Origin: Litoribaculum gwangyangense
GTDB taxonomy: Bacteria; Bacteroidota; Bacteroidia; Flavobacteriales; Flavobacteriaceae
Direction of reading: 5' to 3'
NCBI RefSeq assembly: GCF_039543505.1
Contig: NZ_BAABJW010000002.1
Span: 124,001-188,000, forward strand
DNA length: 64,000 nt
A program made the translations under genes and the position numbers. Numbering within the stretch: position 1 is the first letter of the stretch; each line of letters begins with the position of its first letter. Under the pieces are notes generated by a model. That model saw only the letters and a list, made by a program, of their open reading frames with translations, ran no database searches and was not told the origin of the DNA. Below are positions 43,276-50,982 of this stretch, piece after piece.

Positions 43276-44313
43276 ATGAATGTTTGTTTTATTATGTATC
43301 CTTGGGACCAAATAGACCCAGAAAATGATACATCACTAGCCTTAATTAAAGAATGTGTTAGAAGAGACCACGGTGTTGCCATGTGTACACCAGCAAATTT
43401 AACGATTCGCAATAGTGTAACCACTGCCAATTGTACGGTTATCGGTAGAATGGATAAAACACCAACGTCATTAAGATCGTTTTACAAAAAAGCTGAATTA
43501 CGAGAAGAAATGCTGCCTTTGGCGGGTTTTGATGTCATTTTTTTTAGAGCCAATCCGCCGCTTGATCCGATTATGCTGAATTTTTTGGATTCCGTAAAAG
43601 ATGATGTATTTATTATGAATTCCTTGGAAGGCATGCGAGAAGCTAACAATAAACTATATACAGCAGCTTTTGGTGATGCCCATAGTAACATCATACCAGC
43701 TACCCACGTTTCAAAGAGCAAAAAATACCTTATTCAACAAATCAAAGAATCTAAGTCGGATAAAATGATTTTAAAGCCACTCAATGGTTTTGGAGGTTCA
43801 GGGGTTATTTTAATTGAAAAATCGGCGATGGGTAATATCAACTCGTTGCTTGATTTTTACATAAATAGTGGTGATGGGACTTCAAATTATGTGATTCTTC
43901 AAGATTATATTGAGGGAGCCGACCAAGGGGATGTTCGTATTTTAATGCTGAATGGAGAAGCCGTAGGTGCCATGAAAAGGGTCCCAGGAAATGATGACCA
44001 CCGTTCCAATGTATCGGCTGGTGGTAGTGTGCAACGCCACACCTTAACCAAAGCCGAAAAAGCCTTGTGTAAACAAATTGGACCCAAATTGGTAAATGAT
44101 GGTTTATACTTTGTTGGTATAGATGTGATAGGAGGTAAGCTAGTTGAAGTTAATGTGATGTCTCCAGGGGGCATTACCTATATCAATAAGGTTTATAAGT
44201 TAAAAACCAAGATTGAAGAAAAAGTGATTGACTTTTTAGAAATGAAAGTGTTGGATAAACTTCAAGCGTTTGATAGACGCACCAGACTTAGAAAAACGGT
44301 TCAAGATGCTTAA
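43276..44313 (+). CDS. GshB-like ATP-grasp ligase
   Basis: A 345-residue enzyme with the glutathione-synthetase-type ATP-grasp fold: an N-terminal substrate domain (MNVCFIMYPWDQIDPENDTS, FFRANPPLDP, EANNKLYTAAF), then the ATP-grasp part KMILKPLNGFGGSGVILIEK, VILQDYIEGADQGDVRILMLNGE and GIDVIGGKLVEVNVMSPGGITYINK, with the metal-binding Glu-x-Asn. It would normally be called glutathione synthase, but no gamma-glutamylcysteine ligase is present and this window encodes bshA (bacillithiol). It shares a strand and close spacing with an N-formylglutamate amidohydrolase-fold protein and a QEGLA peptidase, so I read it as a peptide or amino-acid ligase of unknown product. Confidence 0.88.
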   Translation: MNVCFIMYPWDQIDPENDTSLALIKECVRRDHGVAMCTPANLTIRNSVTTANCTVIGRMDKTPTSLRSFYKKAELREEMLPLAGFDVIFFRANPPLDPIMLNFLDSVKDDVFIMNSLEGMREANNKLYTAAFGDAHSNIIPATHVSKSKKYLIQQIKESKSDKMILKPLNGFGGSGVILIEKSAMGNINSLLDFYINSGDGTSNYVILQDYIEGADQGDVRILMLNGEAVGAMKRVPGNDDHRSNVSAGGSVQRHTLTKAEKALCKQIGPKLVNDGLYFVGIDVIGGKLVEVNVMSPGGITYINKVYKLKTKIEEKVIDFLEMKVLDKLQAFDRRTRLRKTVQDA

Positions 44314-44827
44314 TATCCCAAAAACATATAGATACCTTTCTATTTTTTTACTTTGTTTTTGTGTCGGTAATCACTTGATTTCCCAAAATCAGGCAACGAA
44401 CGAATTATTTGAAGTTATTTCTAAACTTCGTCAGGATACAAACCATAATTTTTTAAAGACATTACAACCGTTACAAAGTGATTTTTCAACCATTTTTTCT
44501 AATGAAGAAACTGCGCAAAGCGTTTTTGAATTTTCCAATGGAAAGTGGGTTGATATCGATAAGGTATCCGATAAAAGCATGAAACCACTTAATAGTTCGG
44601 ATCAAGCAATAATTGTCTCTGCCAATAAGAAAGAACTGATTCAAGGCATCACTAATGGACTGCCAGAGGAATATAAAATACTTTCAAACCATATTAAAGA
44701 GGATGTAGAAGTTTACGGTTTCCAATATTTAAATAGTGACGGTTCTGTTCAAAAAACCAGAGCGGCTTTTTTCAAAGTAAATCATAGGTGGATTTTAATC
44801 CCTCAAACGTTTATGGCTTTTCAATAA
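44306..44827 (+). CDS. Secreted protein of unknown function
   Basis: I start it at the ATG at 44306, which overlaps the end of the ATP-grasp gene by 8 bp and gives a 173-residue protein with a signal peptide (TYRYLSIFLLCFCVGNHLISQ). An earlier in-frame ATG at 44270 would add 12 charged residues before the signal peptide. The mature part is helical near its start (LFEVISKLRQDTNHNFLKTLQPLQSDF) and ends in strands (KVNHRWILIPQTFMAF). No family recognised. It is translationally coupled to the ligase gene and 6 bp from the rhodanese gene. Confidence 0.7.
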   Translation: MLNIPKTYRYLSIFLLCFCVGNHLISQNQATNELFEVISKLRQDTNHNFLKTLQPLQSDFSTIFSNEETAQSVFEFSNGKWVDIDKVSDKSMKPLNSSDQAIIVSANKKELIQGITNGLPEEYKILSNHIKEDVEVYGFQYLNSDGSVQKTRAAFFKVNHRWILIPQTFMAFQ

Positions 44828-44833
44828 AATTTT

Positions 44834-45652
44834 ATGTCACAAGTAAATCTTAATCATGCCACAGTAACAGTCGATTGGCTACATGATCATTTAAACGCTG
44901 ATAATCTCATCATTCTAGATGGTACCATCAATAAGGTTTTTGATGCTTCAACCAAGCAAATACCCAAGGCAAGGTTTTTTGATATCAAAAATAAGTTTAG
45001 CGATACCTCAAATCCGTTCCCTAGTGCCTTTCCATCCAAAGAGCAATTTCAAAAGGAAGCCAGATTATTGGGAATCGATAACGACAGCGCCCTGGTGGTT
45101 TATGATGATAAAGGCATTTACTCCAGTGCTCGGGTTTGGTGGTTGTTTAAGGCTTTTGGTTTTAACAATGTCGCTGTTTTAAATGGGGGATTTCCAGCTT
45201 GGTTAAAAGCTGGTTATGCTACTGAATTTATGAAAGTTTATGATGGTAAAGCTGGTAACTTCACCGCGAATCTTCAACCGCATTACATGAAGTTTTTTAA
45301 CGATGTTGAAGCAGCTTCCAAGAATAAAACCCACACCATTGTAGATGCACGCTCCGAGAACCGATTTAAAAGCTTAGAACCCGAACCTAGAGCTGGCTTA
45401 CGGATGGGTACCATTCCAAACTCGGTAAATTTACCTTTTGAAGACTTGCTGAATGAGGGTGTTTTAAAATCCAAAAAAGATTTAGAAAAGGCTTTTTATA
45501 TGGTGGCCCACAAAAATGACGATATCATTTTCTCCTGTGGCTCTGGTATTACTGCCTGTGTGTTGGCTTTAGGAGCCGATATTTCGGGATATAAAAATAT
45601 TTCTGTGTATGATGGGTCCTGGACGGAATGGGGCAGTTTAGTTACAGAATAA
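44834..45652 (+). CDS. Sulfurtransferase with tandem rhodanese domains
   Basis: A 272-residue cytoplasmic enzyme of the thiosulfate/3-mercaptopyruvate sulfurtransferase family. The first, inactive rhodanese domain (about 10-130) includes ARFFDIKNKFSDTSNPFPSAFPS and VVYDDKGIYSSARVWWLFKAFG. The second, active domain (about 150-272) has IVDARSENRF, GTIPNSVNLPFEDLL and the active-site loop SCGSGITACV. A CGSG(I/V)TA loop is the form usual in mercaptopyruvate sulfurtransferases. It lies within the run of genes from the ATP-grasp ligase to the QEGLA peptidase. Confidence 0.92.
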   Translation: MSQVNLNHATVTVDWLHDHLNADNLIILDGTINKVFDASTKQIPKARFFDIKNKFSDTSNPFPSAFPSKEQFQKEARLLGIDNDSALVVYDDKGIYSSARVWWLFKAFGFNNVAVLNGGFPAWLKAGYATEFMKVYDGKAGNFTANLQPHYMKFFNDVEAASKNKTHTIVDARSENRFKSLEPEPRAGLRMGTIPNSVNLPFEDLLNEGVLKSKKDLEKAFYMVAHKNDDIIFSCGSGITACVLALGADISGYKNISVYDGSWTEWGSLVTE

Positions 45653-45668
45653 AAAGTTTAAATAAGTT

Positions 45669-46127
45669 ATGTTTTTAAGAAAAAAGAATTCATTTGTTGC
45701 TTTATTAATTGTTTTGATATTATCAGGATGTGCCCTTAAACCAATTTCATCCGAATATGCCTTTGTTAAAATGGAAGTAAACGATATTCAGTTGGATAAA
45801 TTAGGCAATGGTAATGTGTTGATTTATAATGGTGCCGATATTTTGCACAGAATTGATAATACCGCAAGGTTGAATGTTTTAATTAATGAAAAAGCTTTAG
45901 GGCAGGTAAGACCAGCAGAATATGTGGTTTTAAATTTACAAAAAGGAGAATACCAATTTAAGCTTAGACACATAGATTTGGTTAACATGCGAAGTGAACA
46001 TGATGTAGAAATTGACGAATCAACCAAAGTAATTAGAATTGAACCTACAATAAATTCCAATAAACTCACGATTACAAACCAATTACCTAAGAAGTTTGAT
46101 AAATTTAAGTTTATGCAGAATAGATGA
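45669..46127 (+). CDS. Small lipoprotein, function unknown
   Basis: A 152-residue predicted lipoprotein: basic start MFLRKKNS, hydrophobic core and lipobox LSGC with Cys21. The mature part is strand-rich (VKMEVNDIQLDKLGNGNVLIYNGAD, AEYVVLNLQKGEYQFKLRH), ending in a basic tail. This looks like a small immunoglobulin-like or PEGA-like sandwich, but I cannot assign a family. It lies 16 bp after the rhodanese gene and 12 bp before the amidohydrolase gene, so it belongs to the same transcript. Confidence 0.7.
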   Translation: MFLRKKNSFVALLIVLILSGCALKPISSEYAFVKMEVNDIQLDKLGNGNVLIYNGADILHRIDNTARLNVLINEKALGQVRPAEYVVLNLQKGEYQFKLRHIDLVNMRSEHDVEIDESTKVIRIEPTINSNKLTITNQLPKKFDKFKFMQNR

Positions 46128-46139
46128 TAATTTAATGCA

Positions 46140-46970
46140 ATGCAAAAACTTTCACTAGAAGATATCATTACCAAAATTAAACGTCAAGAATGTTTTGAGG
46201 CTGTGGCTTCTGATTATGGGTTTACCATAAAAATAGTGGACTATGTACCGTATGCTTGTGCCGCAGTGCATGATGGACATCAATTTAGGAAAGAACTTTG
46301 GGAACCTTGCTTACATACCGAGTATGAACGTTGGTATGAGGAAGACCCCGAAACTAAAAACATGGTAAAATCGCATCCTATAGTCATTGCCGGTTGTGAC
46401 TCCCGTTTTGAATACGATTTGAATAGACCCCCAGAAGAAGCCGTTTTTGTAACGGCTTGGGGCAAACAACTTTGGAAGTATCCACTTTCGGAAATCATGA
46501 TTGAAAAAAGTATTCAAAAGCACGCCCATTTTTATAAAGTGGTGCACGCCTTAGTGGAAACTTTAGAGAAGAAATTTGGGTTTTGTACGGTTTACGATAT
46601 GCACAGTTACAATTGGAAACGTTGGGATAGGGAAGTACCCACTTGGAATTTAGGAACCTCAAATATTGATAACGAACGATTTGGAAATGAAGTGGAAGGC
46701 TGGCGGCAGAGTCTGTCAGAAATTCAGCTGCCCAACGGTATTAAATCGACTTCAAAAATTAATGATACCTTTCAAGGGAATGGTTATTTCTTGAAATATA
46801 TTACCCAAAATTTTAAAAATACTTTAGTTTTGGCAACCGAAATAGCCAAAGTGTATTGCGATGAATACGAACAAGTGATATTCCCAGAAGTGGTTAGTGC
46901 GGTTGAAAACGAATTAAAAACCCGCATTCCAGAACACGCGATGCAAGTTTACAACAGGTTTAAAAATTAA
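46140..46970 (+). CDS. N-formylglutamate amidohydrolase-fold protein
   Basis: A 276-residue protein of the FGase/HutG-2 fold, zinc-dependent amide hydrolases. Visible candidates for metal and substrate residues are YVPYACAAVHDGHQFRKELW (His in an 'HDG' turn), ADP-like SRFEYDLNR, VYDMHSYNWKRW (the DMHSY block is typical) and NGYFLKYITQNF. There is no histidine-degradation gene nearby; instead it sits 3 bp upstream of the QEGLA metallopeptidase and downstream of the ATP-grasp ligase. A peptide-amide substrate is more likely than formylglutamate. That is an inference from context. Confidence 0.85.
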   Translation: MQKLSLEDIITKIKRQECFEAVASDYGFTIKIVDYVPYACAAVHDGHQFRKELWEPCLHTEYERWYEEDPETKNMVKSHPIVIAGCDSRFEYDLNRPPEEAVFVTAWGKQLWKYPLSEIMIEKSIQKHAHFYKVVHALVETLEKKFGFCTVYDMHSYNWKRWDREVPTWNLGTSNIDNERFGNEVEGWRQSLSEIQLPNGIKSTSKINDTFQGNGYFLKYITQNFKNTLVLATEIAKVYCDEYEQVIFPEVVSAVENELKTRIPEHAMQVYNRFKN

Positions 46971-46973
46971 ATT

Positions 46974-48134
46974 ATGAAGATTGAAAATGATGTGCAAACC
47001 AAAGCGTTAATGGACATTGACCACAATATTGATGCGCTGGTGAAGCAAATTGAGTTGTTAAGTTATGTGAACCCCGAGAATATTGAGGAAGAGAAAGCTC
47101 GATTTTTTTCATCGAAGTACCTTACCGATCCTGTTTTTAAATACCCAACCATCAATTTCAACAGGTTTAAGTTGCACAGAAAATTATTTACGCAGCGTTT
47201 GGAGCTTATTGAAGATATTAAAATCAGGAACCTTTACGAAGATATTATTTACACCTATTCAGGATTAATACAGTGTATTGAAACCATTGGAAGCGGTAAA
47301 AAGTTTTATTACAACTGTTTGCGTAGTTTTGGAACACCCACCGAAAATGATGTAGAGAACGCCAAATTTATCCTTCATTTTGAAGATGAAAACAAAGATA
47401 TTCCTGCATTTCAACCTAAATACAGTGCTACCGAAGCCGAGGTATTCTTTAAAGAGTTTTCAAAGAAATACGATTTTAGTTACAGCATCAAACAATCTAA
47501 TCAAATTTCGGCGATTGCCATGGTTTTGAATAATATTAAAACCCTGGTTTTAAATACCAATCATACCTACTCCGATAATGAAATTGCGGTACTTACCAAT
47601 CATGAAATTGGAGTTCATATGGTTACCACCATGAATGGCATGTTACATCCTTTAAAAATATTCTCGAACGGTTTCCCAAACAATGAGGAAACCCAGGAAG
47701 GCTTGGCGGTTTTTGCCGAATATATGAGCAATAATTTAACCGTTACACGCTTAAAAGAGTTGGCATACAGGGTTATAGCGGTAGATAGTTTGGCCAAAGG
47801 CTATTCTTTTTCTAGAACGTTTCGATTGCTTCACAACCAGTACGATTTGGAACGCGAGGAAGCTTTTTATATTACGGTTCGGTCGCATAGAGGCGGTGGT
47901 TTTACTAAAGATTATTTGTATTTAACCGGCTTAAAAAAGGTTTACGATTACTACCATGCTGGCCAGGATTTAAGCGTTTTATTAACGGGAAAAGTGTCTT
48001 TGGAGTATGTTGATGAAATACAAACCCTGATTAAAAAAGGACTTGCGGTACCTGCCAAGCATATTACCGATGCCTACGCACAAAACAAAAACACCAATAA
48101 AAAAGTAGATTTTATTTTAAGGAGTTTGAAATAA
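46974..48134 (+). CDS. QEGLA-motif metallopeptidase (DUF1704)
   Basis: A 386-residue protein of the DUF1704 family, often named 'flavohemoglobin expression-modulating QEGLA motif protein'. The putative zinc site is HEIGVH (His...His) followed about 30 residues on by TQEGLAVFAEYMS, the Glu of which completes a gluzincin-type HExxxH + E site; note the HEIGVH spacing is one residue longer than HExxH. Eukaryotic relatives (MATCAP/KIAA0895 family) remove C-terminal residues from tubulin, which supports a peptidase role. It ends the run of same-strand genes that begins with the ATP-grasp ligase. Confidence 0.9.
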   Translation: MKIENDVQTKALMDIDHNIDALVKQIELLSYVNPENIEEEKARFFSSKYLTDPVFKYPTINFNRFKLHRKLFTQRLELIEDIKIRNLYEDIIYTYSGLIQCIETIGSGKKFYYNCLRSFGTPTENDVENAKFILHFEDENKDIPAFQPKYSATEAEVFFKEFSKKYDFSYSIKQSNQISAIAMVLNNIKTLVLNTNHTYSDNEIAVLTNHEIGVHMVTTMNGMLHPLKIFSNGFPNNEETQEGLAVFAEYMSNNLTVTRLKELAYRVIAVDSLAKGYSFSRTFRLLHNQYDLEREEAFYITVRSHRGGGFTKDYLYLTGLKKVYDYYHAGQDLSVLLTGKVSLEYVDEIQTLIKKGLAVPAKHITDAYAQNKNTNKKVDFILRSLK

Positions 48135-48160
48135 AAACAAATATTTTCTGGTATGGCGCT

Positions 48161-48289
48161 TATCGGTAACGTATATGAAAAGTAGCGGATTTAACGCACT
48201 AACTTTTTGATTTATATCTGATTATACTTTTATATCTAAATTCTCGTTTTAACACTTAAACCGCTATTTTTTATACAATGTTGCCGGTA
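48161..48289. repeat. Long imperfect inverted repeat, attC- or MITE-like
   Basis: The left arm starts TATCGGTAACGT (48161-48172) and runs to AGTAGCGG (48188). The right arm is its imperfect reverse complement: CCGCTATTTT (48261-) to ATGTTGCCGGTA (48278-48289). About 25 of each arm pair with a few mismatches, and pairing continues weakly inward (ATTTAACG / CACTTAAA). It sits 7 bp downstream of the stop codon of the secreted-protein gene. The edge motif TAYYGGYAAYRT occurs again at 50394-50405, upstream of the TIR gene. Confidence 0.6.
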
Positions 48290-48295
48290 GTTTTT

Positions 48296-49225
48296 TTAGA
48301 ATTTTAATAGCGAATATCCTATTGCAATTCCAACCCAAGGCTTTTTATTGTAATTCCATTTTTCAGCATCGTCTCCTAAGCTGTAATCCCAACCCATAAA
48401 ACCGCCAAAATTAATTTTATTGTAGCTGTAGGTTATTCCAAATCCTATTGTCGCCAATCCCTTTGTGATTTCTGTGACAGATTCAATAGGAATTTCTGAA
48501 GCAGAAGTATTACTGTTATTAAGTTTTACTGTCGATGCACCTAAAATTAAACCACCAGTCCATTTCCAAGTATTCGAGACATTCCCAACTTTTTTTCTGT
48601 GAAAAAACGATGTTTTACCGTAAAAAGTTCTTCCAATAAATAAGTTCGCATTTACGGCACTAGAAAACTCTTCGCTAATATTTTGATCATTGTCCTTGAA
48701 TCTATATTTTAAAGGTATTGTTAAACCAGATACTGTCCATTCTCTAAAATTTAGTTTTATAGTTTGCCTATTTTCAAGTTCATAATAATGAACATCTCTT
48801 TTGCCAAAATTTCCATTTTTATCTTTTTTGAGATACGGATTAACATATAATTTGTTTTCATCAAATTTTACAAATCCCTTCATTTTTTTTCCTTCAATTA
48901 ACTGGATTTTTTTCTCAACAACTTGTTTTTCAATAAATTCTTTGTCAACAACGATGGCTTCTTTGACTTTTATTTTTTTACCTGAGATAGTTTTTTCTAT
49001 TTCATATTCAATTGTACTGCCAATTGGGAAGACTTTACGAATACTATCTTGTTCTTCTTTAGTTAGTTTATCAAATTTCACTTTTTCCAATTTCGTCAAA
49101 CATATGTCTGGACTTTCTTTAAAACTTATAGTTTCTGGGATAGTGTAAACTTTTTTAAACGATTCTTGGCTAAATATGTTTTGAGCAAAAAATAATAAGC
49201 AAGAAATAAGAATATATTTTTTCAT
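48296..49225 (-). CDS. Secreted or outer-membrane protein of unknown function
   Basis: A 309-residue exported protein with a signal peptide ending at NIFSQ (residue 19). The first two thirds are Lys/Glu-rich and polar (DICLTKLEKVKFDKLTKEEQDS, IEKTISGKKIKVKEAIVVDKEF). The last third turns strand-rich with Gly and aromatics (TWKWTGGLILGAST, ATIGFGITYSYNKINFGGFMG, WVGIAIGYSLLKF) and ends in Phe, like a small outer-membrane barrel. No family recognised. It is next to the TIR gene on the same strand and directly before the inverted repeat at 48161, so it may be mobile cargo. Confidence 0.65.
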   Translation of the reverse strand: MKKYILISCLLFFAQNIFSQESFKKVYTIPETISFKESPDICLTKLEKVKFDKLTKEEQDSIRKVFPIGSTIEYEIEKTISGKKIKVKEAIVVDKEFIEKQVVEKKIQLIEGKKMKGFVKFDENKLYVNPYLKKDKNGNFGKRDVHYYELENRQTIKLNFREWTVSGLTIPLKYRFKDNDQNISEEFSSAVNANLFIGRTFYGKTSFFHRKKVGNVSNTWKWTGGLILGASTVKLNNSNTSASEIPIESVTEITKGLATIGFGITYSYNKINFGGFMGWDYSLGDDAEKWNYNKKPWVGIAIGYSLLKF

Positions 49226-49310
49226 TTTTATGAAATTATGGTTAGTATCAATTACTACTAGTCTTACATATTAAAACTTACCTAGTATTAGGAAGTTACG
49301 TCAGTTATTT

Positions 49311-50384
49311 TTATATTTCTTTTAATCTTCTAAGACTTTCCACTTGTCTCTGTTCAAAGTCTAATTGCATTTCGAAATCATCTGGCCATTCAGCTCTTCC
49401 ATTATTTCTTATGCCTTTAAAAATTTCTTTTTGAATGTCAATCGGATTATGGTTTATTAGCTTATCGATTGCCTTTCTTTGTCGTTGAATGTAATCTAAC
49501 TGCATTTCAAAATCATTCGGCCATTCTTTTTTACTCAGTCTTTTTATTTTTTCGTCTTGACTTTCGTAATAATTGTCTGAAATTATTTCTCCGCTTTGTT
49601 GTGGATTAGTTTTTTCCTTAGTTTCTGGGACTCCTCTGTCAAGTATTTTTTTTACTTCTTTTAGTACGTTGTCCCTTCTCCTTTCCCAAACTGATGTATT
49701 CAGAGGTTCAAGACCAATAAAGTCAGTAACAATATCTCTCAAGCTGTTTAATTTATCTTTTTCGTTAATTTTCATTCCGTGTGTTGTAGGAATAACACCT
49801 TTAATTTCATCGTACTCAAAAGGTGGAATTAATATCGGAATGTGACTGTTCGTTTTTACCCAAGTAGCTCCCATTTCACAAAGACTCACAACACTTGAAT
49901 AAAAATTCGATGATAATATAAATATTACGAGAACATTACTATCTAATTCTTTTTTTATTACCTCTAAAAAGTCCGAGCCTAATTTTACTCCATAACCTTC
50001 AAAAGATGAACAAAATATTTTATTACTTGGAACACCAATAGCTTCAAGAATATCAATTACTTTTTCAACTATTTTAATATCTAAACTTGAATGACTAATA
50101 AAGATTTTTTGGTCTCCTAATTCTTTGGTTTTTTCTTTTTTTATCTGCATTTCGATTTGTTCAGGAACCTCAAGTCCTAGGTCACTTGCAATTTGAATAA
50201 TCAATTCATTCGATTGAGATTTCAACAAGTCAATTACGTAAACTCGCTTACTATTTACAATTGATACATTTTCAGTAGGTATTTTATATCCGCTTAGAAG
50301 CATATTGATTCCAGTAGTATTGTATTCCGCCTGTAGATGTAAGGCTATGTTTGTAATGGTTTGTATTCTATCTGTTGGATTCAT
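49311..50384 (-). CDS. TIR domain protein with tandem C-terminal motif
   Basis: A 357-residue soluble protein in three parts. Residues 1-75 are a small helical domain (IQTITNIALHLQAEYNTTGINMLLSGY) that resembles effector-associated N-terminal domains. Residues about 93-225 are a TIR domain: KIFISHSSLD, NKIFCSSFEGYGVKLGSDF, and SLCEMGATW with Glu170 where NAD-cleaving TIRs keep their catalytic Glu. The tail holds two copies of EWP(N/D)DFEMQLD-xx-QRQ (286-300 and 331-347), 45 residues apart. This composition suggests an NAD-depleting or signalling defence protein. No partner nuclease or sensor gene is adjacent except the secreted protein downstream. Confidence 0.85.
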   Translation of the reverse strand: MNPTDRIQTITNIALHLQAEYNTTGINMLLSGYKIPTENVSIVNSKRVYVIDLLKSQSNELIIQIASDLGLEVPEQIEMQIKKEKTKELGDQKIFISHSSLDIKIVEKVIDILEAIGVPSNKIFCSSFEGYGVKLGSDFLEVIKKELDSNVLVIFILSSNFYSSVVSLCEMGATWVKTNSHIPILIPPFEYDEIKGVIPTTHGMKINEKDKLNSLRDIVTDFIGLEPLNTSVWERRRDNVLKEVKKILDRGVPETKEKTNPQQSGEIISDNYYESQDEKIKRLSKKEWPNDFEMQLDYIQRQRKAIDKLINHNPIDIQKEIFKGIRNNGRAEWPDDFEMQLDFEQRQVESLRRLKEI

Positions 50385-50407
50385 TTCTCAAATTACTGGC
50401 AATGTAA

Positions 50408-50438
50408 TGATATGAGGTCGTTTTAATGACTTATATCA
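50408..50438. promoter_or_regulatory. Inverted repeat upstream of the TIR gene
   Basis: TGATAT (50408-50413) and ATATCA (50433-50438) with partly pairing inner bases give a stem of about 9 bp, 24-54 bp upstream of the TIR start codon. It could be an operator or a leader hairpin. The cassette-edge motif TACTGGCAATGT (50394-50405) lies next to it. Confidence 0.4.
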
Positions 50439-50520
50439 AACGATAAGCGAAGTTAGAATTTTCCTACTAAACAAACAATACGTAGTTCTACTTAGTTTTA
50501 AGCAGTTGTGAACAAAAGCA

Positions 50521-50943
50521 TTATTCTAAAAACTTGCTTTTTAATTCAGGTGTGGGTATCATACAAGCCTCTTTTTTGCCATACCATTTATAGCGATTTT
50601 TGGCAATATAATCATACACTCGATTGCGTATAAATGGAGGCACTATAAAAAACACGCACAATACATGGTTTGGAAAGCCTAAATGGTAAGCAATTTTTAA
50701 GGCTGCCGTACTTTTGTAATCTAAGCCTTGTTCTGGGGTGTAGAGTAGGATGGAATCGGTTTTTTTGGTATCGATGTTATAAGCATCTATAAGTTGTTTT
50801 CCTATATCACTTTGCAAAGCCGCAAAAAGGAATACATCTTTTTTATCATGTTTTATAACGTATTGTACAGAGCTATTACATAAGTTACAAACCCCATCAA
50901 ACAAAATAAGTTTTTTATGTTTTGGTAAATCAATCATACTCAC
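50521..50943 (-). CDS. DCC family thiol-disulfide oxidoreductase-like protein (DUF393)
   Basis: A 140-residue protein of the DUF393/DCC family. It opens LILFDGVCNLCNSSVQYVIKHD with the DxxCxxC signature, followed by FLFAALQSDIGKQL, LLYTPEQGLDYKSTAALKIAYHLG and VYDYIAKNRYKWYGKKEACM. The CxxC pair suggests redox activity, but substrates are unknown. It seems to be the first ordinary chromosomal gene to the right of the TIR cassette. The regulator gene upstream ends 40 bp before its start. Confidence 0.9.
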   Translation of the reverse strand: MSMIDLPKHKKLILFDGVCNLCNSSVQYVIKHDKKDVFLFAALQSDIGKQLIDAYNIDTKKTDSILLYTPEQGLDYKSTAALKIAYHLGFPNHVLCVFFIVPPFIRNRVYDYIAKNRYKWYGKKEACMIPTPELKSKFLE

Positions 50944-50982
50944 TTTAAGCGTATTACTCTAATTTTATACAAAGATAAGTAC

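Noticed and set aside
43276..44313. Calling the ATP-grasp enzyme a glutathione synthase (gshB)
   Set aside because: No gamma-glutamylcysteine ligase is present, bshA points to bacillithiol, and the neighbours are an amidohydrolase-fold enzyme and a QEGLA peptidase. I kept the fold name only.
49281..49292. CCTA-GTAT-TAGG palindrome between the secreted-protein and TIR genes as a cassette recombination site
   Set aside because: It does not share the TAYYGGYAAYRT edge motif and is short; no evidence links it to recombination.
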